DNA from: Endozoicomonas sp. SESOKO1
GTDB lineage: Bacteria > Pseudomonadota > Gammaproteobacteria > Pseudomonadales > Endozoicomonadaceae
DNA: 64,000 nt
Assembly: GCF_024606265.1 (NCBI RefSeq)
Contig: NZ_JAHHPP010000247.1
Coordinates: 1-64,000 of the forward strand
Reading direction: 5' to 3'
The position numbers were made by a program, and so were the translations under genes. Shown one piece after another: positions 8,203 to 17,108 of the stretch. Under the pieces are notes generated by a model. The model did no database searches. It was not told the DNA's origin and saw nothing but the letters and a program-made list of their open reading frames with translations. Position 1 is the first letter of the stretch. Each line of letters begins with the position of its first letter.

Positions 8203-8991
8203 ATGAAACAGGGGTTTGTCCAGAGCTTTAGAGTTACACTGCTGTGCCTCATCGGTTTTTTACTACTGGGGTGTAAAGTCGAGCTTTATTCCGGGCTTGA
8301 TGAACGAGAAGGTAATGAGATGCTTGCCATCCTTCTTGATAATGCCATTCCCACTGAGAAACTGGTGGATAAAGATAAAGTTGTCACCATCATGGTGGAA
8401 GGCGGTGATGTTGCAAGATCTATCAAGATTTTGAGCAGCCTTGGCTTTCCCAAAGAAAAATACTCGTCGATCGGTGATATTTTTCCTAAAGATGGTTTGA
8501 TTTCTTCCCCGACGGAAGAGCGGGCCAGATATACCTATTCCATGTCACAGGAGCTTTCATCAACACTGTCCATGATTGATGGTGTCGTGACCGCTCGTGT
8601 TCATGTGGTATTGCCTCAGGAGCAGGATAGCTTGACGGATGTCAACTATCCTTCATCTGCTTCAGTGTTTATCAAGTACACTCCTGAGCTGGAACTGGCC
8701 GGTTTGGTTCCCAAGGTAAAAACCCTGGTGGCAAACAGTATCGAGGGGCTTTCCCTGGAGAAGATCGCTGTTTCACTGTTCCCGGCGACCCGCCTGAATT
8801 CTGGCAATTTTGACAGGCCATCAACAGAGACTGTGCTATTTGTTGACGTTAGTCCTGGTTCTGCAGGGGTAATTCGAACAGTTGTCTATGCTTTGATTCT
8901 CCTGCTGGTATTGGCATTGGGTGCCAGTGGCTACTTCTTCTGGATGATGGAACAGAAGAAAAAGCAGAAGAAAAAAAAGGGTGATCGTTAA
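8203..8991 (+). CDS. sctJ: T3SS inner-membrane ring lipoprotein (SctJ/YscJ)
   Basis: SctJ forms the periplasmic side of the inner-membrane ring. The protein has 262 residues: a lipoprotein signal peptide with lipobox LLLGC (Cys24), the family start CKVELYSGLDEREGNEMLA, two ring-building domains with SPTEERARYTYSMSQELS and VTARVHVVLPQEQDS, and one membrane helix near 226-250 followed by a very basic tail (KKKQKKKKGDR). Strong residue-level agreement with Yersinia YscJ can be seen throughout (for example FPKDGLISSP). It lies upstream of sctK and sctL in the Ysc order. Confidence 0.97.
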   Translation: MKQGFVQSFRVTLLCLIGFLLLGCKVELYSGLDEREGNEMLAILLDNAIPTEKLVDKDKVVTIMVEGGDVARSIKILSSLGFPKEKYSSIGDIFPKDGLISSPTEERARYTYSMSQELSSTLSMIDGVVTARVHVVLPQEQDSLTDVNYPSSASVFIKYTPELELAGLVPKVKTLVANSIEGLSLEKIAVSLFPATRLNSGNFDRPSTETVLFVDVSPGSAGVIRTVVYALILLLVLALGASGYFFWMMEQKKKQKKKKGDR

Positions 8992-9087
8992 CGGGTGATT
9001 TGCTCAAGTTCATAGTTATTTGTGAGATGATGCGTGCCGTTCAAGAGGCTATTCAGTTGAGCATATAGGGTTAGAGTGAAATGACCA

Positions 9088-9780
9088 ATGAACAGTAACA
9101 ATGTTTTTCAGGAATACAATGGAAAAAGCCTGTTCAATCACATGGTTGAGTTTAACTTTTTCCCTGTTCGTTATGTCCATGCGAGCTGGCTTAAATCGGA
9201 TAAACATTTCAAGTTACTGAAATCACTTCAGACCAGTGTGCCTGCACAATTTAATCTATCAAATTACTTGTTGAGCAAATTCGGCATCGCAGAGCAGTTT
9301 GATTATGACTTTGATCGCCAGGATAAAAGGATAGTATTTGCCAGTGCCGAAGAAATTGAGCAGTTGGCTTTATACATCGGGCTGATTCTCAACGAAGGAA
9401 CGATCCGGTCAGTTATCCGTCGGGATGAGCGTATGGCACTGCAGAAATGCCTGGGAGAAGAAGCCTACCGCTTTACTGTGAAAAAAGCACAGTTTATCAG
9501 CCGGGCTTCAGAAAAAAGTGGTCCCGGTGTGCTCATTGACTGGCAACATCTGGATCGATTTAAAGCATTTCTGGAAATGAATGGCCGGCAGGTTATTGCC
9601 ACTGCATTTTCTGATTTGCCCGGAGCCTTCCGGCAACGGTTGATATTAAAAATGCCCAGCAGCTGGAAAAAGACGTTGAGTTCACCAAATGCGGGTGGGC
9701 TGGGTAAAGCCCAGTGTGTGAAGTTACTGGTAAAAACACATAAAGAGGTGAATCGACAGTGGCGGCACCTGTTATCCTGA
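9088..9780 (+). CDS. sctK: T3SS cytosolic sorting-platform protein SctK (YscK-like)
   Basis: SctK connects the SctD inner ring to the SctQ/SctL sorting platform in the cytoplasm. It is one of the most variable T3SS proteins. This 230-residue product has the family's opening pattern (FNFFPVRYVHASWL, compare FCPAAYLH in YscK). It also has the middle AEEIEQLALYIGLILNEGTIR, matching the YscK LELLLCRLGLVLHGEAIR stretch, and a C-terminal K-L-V/L-K motif. Its position between sctJ and sctL is diagnostic. The last 22 bases overlap sctL, suggesting translational coupling. Confidence 0.88.
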   Translation: MNSNNVFQEYNGKSLFNHMVEFNFFPVRYVHASWLKSDKHFKLLKSLQTSVPAQFNLSNYLLSKFGIAEQFDYDFDRQDKRIVFASAEEIEQLALYIGLILNEGTIRSVIRRDERMALQKCLGEEAYRFTVKKAQFISRASEKSGPGVLIDWQHLDRFKAFLEMNGRQVIATAFSDLPGAFRQRLILKMPSSWKKTLSSPNAGGLGKAQCVKLLVKTHKEVNRQWRHLLS

Positions 9781-10418
9781 ATAATGTCCAGCTGGAGCTG
9801 GATCCAACCTGTAAAGTGCTCAAGGCAGATGACTATGTTGTTTATCTTGAGGCTCAGGAAATTATCAAGGCAGCCCGGCAGCAGGCTGCAGGTATTGCTG
9901 AGGAAGCCCGCCTGGCCTTTGAACAGGAAAAAAAGCGGGGCTATCAGGAAGGTTTGGCCGAAAGTAAGGCTGAACAGACCGATCATATGTTGAAAGTGGT
10001 CAGCAGGACGATCAACTATCTTTCAGATATTGAAAATACCCTTGCGAATATTCTGCTTTCCGGTGTTAAAAAGATCATCGGTGAGTTTGATCAGGAAGAG
10101 TTGGCCATAAGCCTGGTTAAGAATGCCTTGCAACATGTCAGGAATGAGAAGCATGTAACCATCCGTGTTCCATCCGCTCAATACAGTGCTGTTCAGGCGC
10201 GCCTCAATACCATCCTGGCTGAGTATAAAGGCGTTGGTTTTATTGACCTTGTGGCAGATCCCCGGCTCTCATCCGGCGATTGTATTATGGAGAGTGAAAT
10301 CGGTGTTGTAGATGCCAGTGTTGATGTTCAGCTGCGAGCATTACAGAAGCGATTTGACAGTCTCCAGTCATTGGCAGCACGCAGCCGTGAAGCTGATCTG
10401 GATGACAAGGCTGAATAG
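9759..10418 (+). CDS. sctL: T3SS stator/ATPase-associated protein SctL (YscL-like)
   Basis: SctL is the peripheral stalk that regulates the SctN ATPase and links it to SctQ; it is related to FliH. The protein has 219 residues. An N-terminal beta segment is followed by a long Ala/Glu/Gln helix (about 32-75, EAQEIIKAARQQAAGIAEEA), then a globular domain with VADPRLSSGDCIMESEIGVVDASVD, the typical FliH/YscL C-terminal signature. The start is GTG at 9759, with AGAGG 8 bases upstream inside sctK. It is the last T3SS gene of this block; sctN, sctQ and the export-gate genes sctR-U do not follow it. Confidence 0.95.
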   Translation: MAAPVILNNVQLELDPTCKVLKADDYVVYLEAQEIIKAARQQAAGIAEEARLAFEQEKKRGYQEGLAESKAEQTDHMLKVVSRTINYLSDIENTLANILLSGVKKIIGEFDQEELAISLVKNALQHVRNEKHVTIRVPSAQYSAVQARLNTILAEYKGVGFIDLVADPRLSSGDCIMESEIGVVDASVDVQLRALQKRFDSLQSLAARSREADLDDKAE

Positions 10419-10524
10419 AAAGGGTTCTCCAGATCGCCAAAGTACTCTGATCAGTTATAAATAGTTGGAATAATATGTGTTTACATCTGCCAGGGGTTCA
10501 TTTTGTCCAACAGGACATAATCAG

Positions 10525-10589
10525 GCGAGCATCTTTATTAAATTCCCCTATCTTTATCACTGAAATTTATATTCAGTGAAGGTGCTCGC
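10525..10589 (+). promoter_or_regulatory. Nested inverted repeats in the leader of the aromatic permease gene
   Basis: An outer GCGAGCA (10525-10531) pairs with TGCTCGC (10583-10589) just before the start codon. An inner TCACTGAA (10557-10564) pairs with TTCAGTGA (10572-10579). The inner stem ends at the GAAGG ribosome binding site, so the folded leader would hide it. A regulatory role is inference. Confidence 0.4.
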
Positions 10590-10591
10590 TA

Positions 10592-11788
10592 ATGTCTGAA
10601 CCCAGTCGTTCCAGCGTAATTGGCAGTGCTTTAATTTTGGCAGGAACGGCAATCGGTGCGGGCATGCTTGCTTTGCCACTGGTATCAGCCAGTACCGGCC
10701 TGATGCCAGTGATGATTATTTTTGCGGTGACGTCATTCTTTGCGGTTATCTCTGCCCTTTATGCTTTTGAGGCCAATGTTGCCATCAAACCTGGCTGTAA
10801 TTTGTATACCATGGCCAGCAGAACATTAGGGCGGACAGGTAAAGTGCTCTCTGCTGTTGCCCCTCTTGGGCTTTTTTACGCATTGATGTCCGCTTACTTT
10901 TCCGGGGGAGGGGCATTACTGGCGCAGTACGCTCAATTAGCGGTTCCCGAAGCTTCCCCTCAACTGTGTGTGATTTTCTTTGCCCTGATTGCCGGTGCGT
11001 TTGTTTATTACAGTACCCGGGCAGTGGATCTTGTTAATCGTATCTTTTTCACCCTGATGATCATTACTTTCATCCTTGCACTGATTTCACTGGCACCTTC
11101 AGTGCGTTATGAGAGTATGATACATACGGCGAGGGTTGAGTCTCTATCGGTTCTGGCGGCATTGCCGGTGATATTTACTTCATTCGGTTATCATGGTGGC
11201 ATTCCCAGCATTATCATTTATCAAAAGAAGCAGCTGACGCATATTCCCCTGATTTTTCTGTTAGCGACCCTGATCCCGCTAACGGTTTATATCTTGTGGC
11301 TGGTGGTGGTGATGGGGGTATTGCCAGAAAGCTTATTACTGAGAATCAGTCAGTCATCCGGGGCAACGGCCCATTTAATTTCAGCATTGAGCCGTGATGA
11401 AAATGTACACACTATTCTGTACCTGTTTTCCGATCTGGCTTTATTGACATCAGTATTGGGCGTTTCCCTTGGGTTGTTTGATTATCTTGCCAACTTATTA
11501 CAAAGGGCCGATACCCGTATCCATCGGCTGCAAACCGCCCTGGTGACATTTATTCCATCGGTTATTATTGCCATTATGTTTCCGGATGGTTTTGTTGCAG
11601 CCCTGGGGTATGCTGCGGTTGCCCTGGCCATTCTGGCTATCCTTCTGCCTACGACAATGGTCTATGTATTAAGAAAAAAGCCGGCCTACGAGAACCCATT
11701 TCGGGCACCAGGGGGAACCATGTTGATGTCAAGCTGTTTTGTGTTTGGCTGTATTATCATCTTGTCCCAATTCATTTCCAGGCTGTAG
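10592..11788 (+). CDS. Aromatic amino acid permease, Mtr/TyrP/TnaB family
   Basis: This inner-membrane symporter imports tryptophan or tyrosine. The 398-residue protein is hydrophobic with about 11 membrane helices. The first helix has the family signature GSALILAGTAIGAGMLALP, and a later loop has FGYHGGIPSIIIYQ, also conserved in TyrP and Mtr. Length is normal (TyrP is 403 residues). GAAGG lies 8 bases before the ATG. It stands alone between sctL and frdA on the same strand with a 173-base leader. Whether the substrate is tyrosine or tryptophan cannot be decided from sequence. Confidence 0.9.
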   Translation: MSEPSRSSVIGSALILAGTAIGAGMLALPLVSASTGLMPVMIIFAVTSFFAVISALYAFEANVAIKPGCNLYTMASRTLGRTGKVLSAVAPLGLFYALMSAYFSGGGALLAQYAQLAVPEASPQLCVIFFALIAGAFVYYSTRAVDLVNRIFFTLMIITFILALISLAPSVRYESMIHTARVESLSVLAALPVIFTSFGYHGGIPSIIIYQKKQLTHIPLIFLLATLIPLTVYILWLVVVMGVLPESLLLRISQSSGATAHLISALSRDENVHTILYLFSDLALLTSVLGVSLGLFDYLANLLQRADTRIHRLQTALVTFIPSVIIAIMFPDGFVAALGYAAVALAILAILLPTTMVYVLRKKPAYENPFRAPGGTMLMSSCFVFGCIIILSQFISRL

Positions 11789-12091
11789 GTTTTTTTGCGT
11801 AAATTGATAATTAAAAGCGAACCTGTGGTTTATTAAACAATAAATCTGCATACCTTAAAATTTAAGTCGTCATGTATAGTGGATGATCCTGTTTGTCTAT
11901 ATCTAAAATATGTTTTTTCCGAAAATCTGATTAATTCTTGTTCTATGTCAATGGCTTTAATTTTTTTGGTTATATAAACTCTGCGCTAGATTTTTAACCC
12001 TTCTCAAATTATTCAATTTAGCCAGTTTGCTGGCTGTCTCTGTTTGGGGCTCTTCCCGGAGATGGTGGTGAACAGTGGTAGAGGTTTGCGT
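11789..12091. other. AT-rich intergenic region upstream of frdA
   Basis: The 303 bases hold no credible gene. They are AT-rich and must contain the frdABCD promoter; a TATATAAA stretch lies near 11970. I looked for a TTGAT-N4-ATCAA FNR site and found only half sites. There is no clear hairpin terminator after the permease gene. Confidence 0.5.
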
Positions 12092-13867
12092 ATGCAGGTC
12101 ATAAAGGCTGATGTAGCCATTGTCGGTGCCGGGGGTTCCGGTCTTCGGGCTGCCATTGCCGTTGCAGAAAAAAATCCTGAACTCAAAGTAGCATTGATTT
12201 CCAAAGTCTACCCCATGCGCAGTCATACGGTGGCTGCAGAAGGCGGTTCAGCCGGTGTCATTCAGGATCATGACTCGCTGGAAAACCACTTTGTTGACAC
12301 GGTTGCCGGTGGCGACTGGCTCTGCGATCAGGATGTGGTGGATTACTTTGTGTCCCACGCCACCGAAGAGATGATTCGCCTGGAGCACTGGGGCTGCCCA
12401 TGGAACCGTAAGGACGATGGTAACGTAAACGTTCGCGCTTTTGGTGGTATGAAGATCGAGCGCACCTGGTTTGCTGCCGACAAGTCCGGCTTCCATATGC
12501 TTCACACGTTGTTCCAGACGTCCATCAAGTACCCATCCATTGAACGTTTCGATGAGTATTTTGCCACTGATCTGATCATGGAAGATGGTCGTGCTCAGGG
12601 CGTTGTTGCCATTGAAGTGAAAACTGGCGAACCAAAAGTATTCCTGGCGAAATCAGTGGTTCTGGCAACAGGCGGCTCTGGTCGTATTTTCCGTTTCAAC
12701 ACCAACGGTGCCATTGTGACCGGTGACGGTCATGCCATGGCCCTGCGTGCTGGTGCACCGCTGCGTGACATGGAGTTTGTTCAGTACCACCCAACCGGTC
12801 TGCCAGGTTCTGGTGTATTGATGACGGAAGGTTGTCGTGGTGAAGGCGGTATCCTGTTGAACAAGGATGGTTACCGTTACCTGCAGGATTATGGTCTGGG
12901 GCCAGAGACTCCGGTTGGTCAACCAAAGAACAAATACATGGAACTGGGACCACGTGACAAGCTGTCCCAGGCCTTCTGGCAGGAGCAGCGCAAGGGGCGC
13001 ACCATTGAAACGCCACTGGGCGATGCGGTGCATCTGGACCTGCGTCACCTGGGCGAACAGAAGCTGATGGAGCGTCTGCCACTGATCTGTTCCCTGGCGA
13101 AAAACTACCTGGGGGTTGATCCGGTTCATCAGCCAATTCCGGTTCGTCCTGCGGTTCATTACACCATGGGTGGTGTCAGAGCGGACATCAACTGTGCCAC
13201 CGATCTGGCCGGTCTGTTCGCTGCCGGTGAATGTGCCAGCGTCGGTATGCACGGTGCTAACCGTCTCGGTTCCAACTCTCTGGCAGAAACTGTGGTCTTC
13301 GGTAAGGTTGCCGGTGAAAGCGCGGCCGATTTTGCCAGCCAGAATGTAATGTCTGACGAGAGCAAACTGCTGGAGCAGGCCAAAGCGCACCTGGCGGCTA
13401 TCGAAAGCCTGCGTAACGCCAACGGCACTGAAAAAGCGTCTCACTTGCGTCATGAAATGGTGAAAACCATGGAAGACAGCTTCGGTATTTACCGGGTGGG
13501 TGAAGAGATGCAGGCCGGTCTGGACAAAATCTCCGAACTGCGTGAACGCTTCAAAAACGTCAAGGTGGAAGACAAGAGCAAGGTCTTCAATACTGAGCTG
13601 CTGCAGGCCTTTGAACTGCAAAGCTCCCTGATGGTTGCTGAGTGTATGGCCATTGGTGGTGTTGAACGTAAGGAGTCCCGTGGTGCGCACCAGCGTATTG
13701 ATGGCTTCGAAGCCCGTGATGATGTCAACTTCCTGAAACACTCCGTCACCTTCTATAACGGTGATGCCAAGCCTCGTCTGGAATATGAAGACGTGAATGT
13801 AACTCGCTTCCAGCCAGAAGAGCGCGTCTATGGCGCGGCGGCTGAGAAAAACGGCGAAGGGAAGTAA
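12092..13867 (+). CDS. frdA: Fumarate reductase flavoprotein subunit FrdA
   Basis: FrdA holds FAD and the fumarate/succinate active site on the cytoplasmic face of the membrane-bound quinol:fumarate reductase. Starting at the ATG at 12092 the protein has 591 residues. That start has TAGAGG 7 bases upstream and matches E. coli FrdA from MQ onward; the longer frame uses a TTG. Visible are the dinucleotide fold VAIVGAGGSGLRAA, the covalent-FAD histidine in SHTVAAEGG, HPTGLPGSGVLMTEGCRGEG, and HGANRLGSNSLAE. Similarity to E. coli FrdA is far stronger than to SdhA (for example ERTWFAADKSGFHMLHTLFQ). It is the first gene of frdABCD. Confidence 0.97.
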   Translation: MQVIKADVAIVGAGGSGLRAAIAVAEKNPELKVALISKVYPMRSHTVAAEGGSAGVIQDHDSLENHFVDTVAGGDWLCDQDVVDYFVSHATEEMIRLEHWGCPWNRKDDGNVNVRAFGGMKIERTWFAADKSGFHMLHTLFQTSIKYPSIERFDEYFATDLIMEDGRAQGVVAIEVKTGEPKVFLAKSVVLATGGSGRIFRFNTNGAIVTGDGHAMALRAGAPLRDMEFVQYHPTGLPGSGVLMTEGCRGEGGILLNKDGYRYLQDYGLGPETPVGQPKNKYMELGPRDKLSQAFWQEQRKGRTIETPLGDAVHLDLRHLGEQKLMERLPLICSLAKNYLGVDPVHQPIPVRPAVHYTMGGVRADINCATDLAGLFAAGECASVGMHGANRLGSNSLAETVVFGKVAGESAADFASQNVMSDESKLLEQAKAHLAAIESLRNANGTEKASHLRHEMVKTMEDSFGIYRVGEEMQAGLDKISELRERFKNVKVEDKSKVFNTELLQAFELQSSLMVAECMAIGGVERKESRGAHQRIDGFEARDDVNFLKHSVTFYNGDAKPRLEYEDVNVTRFQPEERVYGAAAEKNGEGK

Positions 13868-13876
13868 GGAGGCCCC

Positions 13877-14626
13877 ATGAGTGAGAAAACCATAACCATC
13901 GAGATTCTGCGTTATAACCCGGAAACCGATGACAAGCCGACATTTGGCACTTTCACTATTCCTTATGTGGAAGCCTGGTCCATGCTGGATGCCCTTGAGC
14001 ATATCAAGGATGAACTGGATTCCAGCCTGGCTTACCGCTGGTCCTGCCGTATGGCGGTATGTGGCAGCTGTGGAATGGTCATTAATGGTACACCAAAGCT
14101 TGGCTGTGAAACTTTCCTCCGGGATTACTACCCGAACACCATTCGGGTAGAGCCACTGGCTAACTTCCCGATCGAAAAGGATCTGGTGATTGACTCTGAA
14201 GACTTCATCAAGAAGCTGGAGTCAGTGAAACCTTACATCATCAATGCGATGGAGAAGCCGGTTGAAGAGGGTGTGAATAAGCAGACGCCTCAGCAGCTGG
14301 GCCTTTATAAGCAGTTTTCCATGTGCATTAACTGCATGCTCTGCTACTCCGCGTGCCCACAGATGGGTTTGAACCCACTGTTTACCGGGCCTGCGGTGAT
14401 TGCCCTGGGGCACCGTTATAACCTGGACAGCCGGGATGATGGCTATGAGCAGCGTACTGAAGTGATTCAGGGCAAGAATGGTGTCTGGTCCTGTACTTTT
14501 GTGGGCTACTGTTCTGAGGTTTGTCCAAAGAATGTAGACCCGGCCGCGGCCATCAACCAGAACAAACTGCAGGGTTCCCAGGATTGGGCGCTCTCTTTCC
14601 TGATGCCACGTAAAGGAGACAAGTGA
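13877..14626 (+). CDS. frdB: Fumarate reductase iron-sulfur subunit FrdB
   Basis: FrdB carries electrons from the quinol site to FAD through three iron-sulfur clusters. The protein has 249 residues. The [2Fe-2S] ligands lie in [11 protein letters not shown]...GC. The second domain has [12 protein letters not shown] and [17 protein letters not shown], which supply the [4Fe-4S] and [3Fe-4S] ligands. It starts 9 bases after frdA with AAGGAGG upstream, and its TGA overlaps the frdC start. Length agrees with E. coli FrdB (244 residues). Confidence 0.97.
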   Translation: MSEKTITIEILRYNPETDDKPTFGTFTIPYVEAWSMLDALEHIKDELDSSLAYRWSCRMAVCGSCGMVINGTPKLGCETFLRDYYPNTIRVEPLANFPIEKDLVIDSEDFIKKLESVKPYIINAMEKPVEEGVNKQTPQQLGLYKQFSMCINCMLCYSACPQMGLNPLFTGPAVIALGHRYNLDSRDDGYEQRTEVIQGKNGVWSCTFVGYCSEVCPKNVDPAAAINQNKLQGSQDWALSFLMPRKGDK

Positions 14627-15015
14627 TGAGTCGTCGCCCCTATGTGCGCCCTATGAAGCGCACCTGGTATATGGATCATCCCTTCTACCGTCATTACATG
14701 GTACGGGAATCATCCTGCGTAGTTGATGGTCTGTATGCCATCAACCTGTTTGTCGGTCTGGTTCAGCTGATTAAAGGTGAAGCTGCCTGGGATAGCTGGC
14801 TTGCCTTCCAGGCCAACCCGTTAATGATTCTGTTCACTGTGGTTACCCTGGGCCTCACCCTTTACCATGCCGTCACCTATTTCGATATGACGCCCCGCGT
14901 TCTGCCACAGCAGATTCGTAAAATGGTAAAAGACAGTGTGGTTAACAAGTTGATGTACGTTGGTCTGGCGGTGGTTTCTGCCATCATTCTGGCTGCGGCC
15001 ACTATGGGACTTTGA
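14626..15015 (+). CDS. frdC: Fumarate reductase membrane anchor FrdC
   Basis: FrdC is one of two membrane anchors that form the quinol site. The protein has 129 residues and three hydrophobic helices. Its start, RRPYVRPMKRTWY...PFYRHYMVRE, closely matches E. coli FrdC (KRKPYVRPMTSTWW...PFYRFYMLRE). The ATG overlaps the frdB stop codon (TGATG), so translation is coupled; a GTG one codon earlier is possible. AAAGGAG precedes it. Confidence 0.95.
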   Translation: MSRRPYVRPMKRTWYMDHPFYRHYMVRESSCVVDGLYAINLFVGLVQLIKGEAAWDSWLAFQANPLMILFTVVTLGLTLYHAVTYFDMTPRVLPQQIRKMVKDSVVNKLMYVGLAVVSAIILAAATMGL

Positions 15016-15034
15016 CGGGGATAGGAGAGGGAAC

Positions 15035-15388
15035 ATGAGTAATAAACGTCATATTGAACCTCTGTTGTGGAGTCTGTTCGGGGCTGGTGGCACTACTATC
15101 GCCTTTTTCTTTCCGGCCATTATTTTTGTGGTTGGTCTGGGCGTGCCTCTGGAAATTATTCCGGCAGAAGCGCTCTCTTACGAGCGAATGTCAGCGTTCT
15201 TTCTGGAGAGCTGGATTGGCAAGTTGGCACTGATGGTGGCTTTGGTGCCTTCTTACTGGGCCTGTATTCACCGTATTTACCACGGTGCCCACGATCTGGG
15301 CTTCCACCCGGGGGTTGGGGTAAAAGTGGCCTGTTATGGTGGTACGTTGATTCTCAGCCTGGCAACCATTGCTTTATTGCTGGTCTGA
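15035..15388 (+). CDS. frdD: Fumarate reductase membrane anchor FrdD
   Basis: This is the second membrane anchor of the complex. The protein has 117 residues with three membrane helices and family features EPLLWSLFGAGG and HRIYHGAHDLG near the C-terminus; E. coli FrdD has the same H-x-HDL-type motif. I chose the ATG at 15035 because AGGAGAGGG precedes it and the length then fits E. coli FrdD (119 residues); the longer open frame starts inside frdC. A terminator follows 13 bases after the stop. Confidence 0.95.
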   Translation: MSNKRHIEPLLWSLFGAGGTTIAFFFPAIIFVVGLGVPLEIIPAEALSYERMSAFFLESWIGKLALMVALVPSYWACIHRIYHGAHDLGFHPGVGVKVACYGGTLILSLATIALLLV

Positions 15389-15400
15389 TCAGGTTTTATG

Positions 15401-15427
15401 AGGGGGCTGAGTAAGCCCCTTTTTTTG
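15401..15427 (+). terminator. Rho-independent terminator of frdABCD
   Basis: The stem GGGGCT (15403-15408) pairs with AGCCCC (15414-15419), extended by two flanking weak pairs, with a 5-base loop and a run of seven T. It lies between converging frdD and a minus-strand gene. Confidence 0.85.
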
Positions 15428-15437
15428 GCATAAAAAA

Positions 15438-15758
15438 CTAGGAAGCTTGTTCAGAGCGTTGGCTTTTTTCCTGAAGATAATTTTGCTCGATTCGCCGTTG
15501 ATTGCGTGCCTGAGCTATTTTCTCCGCTAATACCGGGTCTTTTGACAGTAGCTCTTCCTGTTCAAACATCACTTGATTGATCTGCTCGTGAATTTTCTGG
15601 GTGATGCTATTGACCATTTGATTTCGATTCACCGCTGTTAGCGAGTGTGTCTGGATAAAGCTGTCCACCGCTATTCTGATCATGGAACCCAGCGGGCTGT
15701 CATGTTCATCGGACTTTTGCATAATAAGATCGAGACTGCCCAGGTTTTCGAGTGTCAT
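15438..15758 (-). CDS. Small protein of unknown function, second gene of a two-gene unit
   Basis: I do not recognise this 106-residue protein. It is soluble and mainly helical; the C-terminal third is charged ([22 protein letters not shown]) and ends in Ser/Gln-rich residues. Its ATG overlaps the stop of the upstream minus-strand gene (ATGA), so the two are coupled. The pair lies between frdD and an SDR gene, in the stretch that separates the two T3SS blocks, so a secretion-related role is possible but unsupported by any motif. Confidence 0.6.
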   Translation of the reverse strand: MTLENLGSLDLIMQKSDEHDSPLGSMIRIAVDSFIQTHSLTAVNRNQMVNSITQKIHEQINQVMFEQEELLSKDPVLAEKIAQARNQRRIEQNYLQEKSQRSEQAS

Positions 15759-16189
15759 GGTGTGAGTAGTCCTGTTGTCAGAGTATTACTGGCTTCCTTT
15801 GTGTAGAGGTCCCCAAAGCAATCGCTTATTGCCTGGTGAATATCGTTGGGCAGAGGGCTGACTGTTTTTATTGCGGCCAGAGCTTCATTCAATTGATTCG
15901 TTGTTTTACAAGCAAAAATGGCGGACAAAACACCGCCCCATTGGCCTTGTTTTGCAAGTGCTTTGATCACTTCCAGATGATCAAGTGATAAAGACTCAAC
16001 CTGACGTTGACCAACGGCCAGATTGCTGGTTGCATTAGCGGTTCTGCCCGATTGGGGAGTCGCCCTGGCTTCGCTGACCTGGCGTCCTTTATGATTGGCG
16101 TTGTGATTAGCAGGGGAGGTATGCCCTTCTTGTGCAGGTATATAAGATGTCTGGTTGTCGCCAGTTATTTTTGGAGGCATCTTTTCCAT
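15755..16189 (-). CDS. Unknown protein with a low-complexity Asn/Thr/Gln-rich N-terminus
   Basis: This is a 144-residue protein of unknown function. Residues 1-60 are polar and look unstructured (rich in Asn, Thr, Ser, His, Gln). The rest is helical, with [20 protein letters not shown] and a second helix pair. A disordered polar N-terminus followed by a small helical domain is seen in some T3SS substrates, and the flanking regions are T3SS genes, but this is only a suggestion. The ATG at 16189 follows GGGG immediately; the ATG three codons in has better spacing from the same G-rich stretch. Its stop overlaps the next gene. Confidence 0.6.
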   Translation of the reverse strand: MEKMPPKITGDNQTSYIPAQEGHTSPANHNANHKGRQVSEARATPQSGRTANATSNLAVGQRQVESLSLDHLEVIKALAKQGQWGGVLSAIFACKTTNQLNEALAAIKTVSPLPNDIHQAISDCFGDLYTKEASNTLTTGLLTP

Positions 16190-16310
16190 CCCCGGTTTGT
16201 CATCATAAAATGTGTTGTACGTTTCTTGCCTGGTTTGCTAGTAAGATAATTTATCGGCGGCTTCAGCTTTATTTCTACCGGAAGCTGCCAGTTTATCCGG
16301 GAGAGTCTGT

Positions 16311-17006
16311 ATGCAGAAAATAGTGGTGGTGACCGGCGTTAGCCGGGGGCTGGGTCTGGAACTGTGCCGTCAATATCTTGCGGAGGGTGCGAAGGTTTAT
16401 GGTTGTTGCCGCTCTCCGGAACAGTCGCAGAAACTGCTGGAGCTTAAACGTAGTGCGGGCTACCAGTTTGAGCTGGTTCCTCTGGACATTACCCAGCCCG
16501 GAATGATCCATAATCTGCAGTATGTGATTGAAGAGCCCATTGATATCCTGATCAATAATGCCGGCATTTATGGCCCTTCTGGTCTGTCTTATGATGAGGT
16601 GACTGTTGACCCATGGATGGAGGTTTTAAGGGTTGATTCGGTAGCCCCGATGATGGTTACACAGGCTCTGGTGGAAAAAGTAGCCCTGAGTCACGAGAAG
16701 AAAATCATCATGATGTCCAGCAAAATGGGCAGTATGGGAGACAATCACAAAGGAGGAAGTTACCTCTATCGCTCTGCCAAGGCTGCATTAAATGCTGTGG
16801 GTAAGAGTCTGGCCATTGACTTGGCTGAAAAGGGTATCAGTGTTGGTATTTTTCATCCGGGCTGGGTTCAAACGGATATGGGTGGCGTCAATGCACTGAT
16901 TGATGCAGAAACATCTATCAGGGGTATTCGCAAGGTTATTGATCAACTTTCTTTAAAAAGCAGCGGCCAGTTCATCAGTTATGATGGCTCAGTGATTCCC
17001 TGGTAA
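16311..17006 (+). CDS. Short-chain dehydrogenase/reductase (SDR) family protein
   Basis: The protein is a predicted NAD(P)-dependent cytosolic oxidoreductase of 231 residues. Classical SDR features are present: the nucleotide-binding VTGVSRGLGLELC near the N-terminus, NNAG at about residue 82, a catalytic Ser in MMSSKMGSM and YLYRSAK (Tyr-x3-Lys). The late segment GWVQTDMGG is typical of the CsgA/C-factor-like subgroup. GGGAGAG lies 6 bases before the ATG. The gene appears monocistronic and the substrate is unknown. Confidence 0.9.
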   Translation: MQKIVVVTGVSRGLGLELCRQYLAEGAKVYGCCRSPEQSQKLLELKRSAGYQFELVPLDITQPGMIHNLQYVIEEPIDILINNAGIYGPSGLSYDEVTVDPWMEVLRVDSVAPMMVTQALVEKVALSHEKKIIMMSSKMGSMGDNHKGGSYLYRSAKAALNAVGKSLAIDLAEKGISVGIFHPGWVQTDMGGVNALIDAETSIRGIRKVIDQLSLKSSGQFISYDGSVIPW

Positions 17007-17108
17007 GTGGATTAATCGGGTGAAATTTGTATGCAATCGATTGTTCAATCGCTACACTTTTTTGCCCGTTATGGCTTGAGCCTGTTCAGCCAGACCAGTC
17101 AGCCCCTT

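Noticed and set aside
11789..12091. FNR-type site upstream of frdA
   Set aside because: Only half sites such as TTGAT were seen; no TTGAT-N4-ATCAA arrangement is present.
12653..14002. 449-residue open frame on the minus strand across frdA
   Set aside because: It is the mirror of frdA and frdB with no family pattern, driven by their codon bias. The sense genes are unambiguous.
12092..15388. Succinate dehydrogenase (sdhABCD-like) identity of the flavoprotein operon
   Set aside because: FrdA, FrdB and FrdC sequences follow E. coli fumarate reductase closely (for example RRPYVRPM in FrdC), and the order A-B-C-D is that of frd; sdh genes are usually C-D-A-B.
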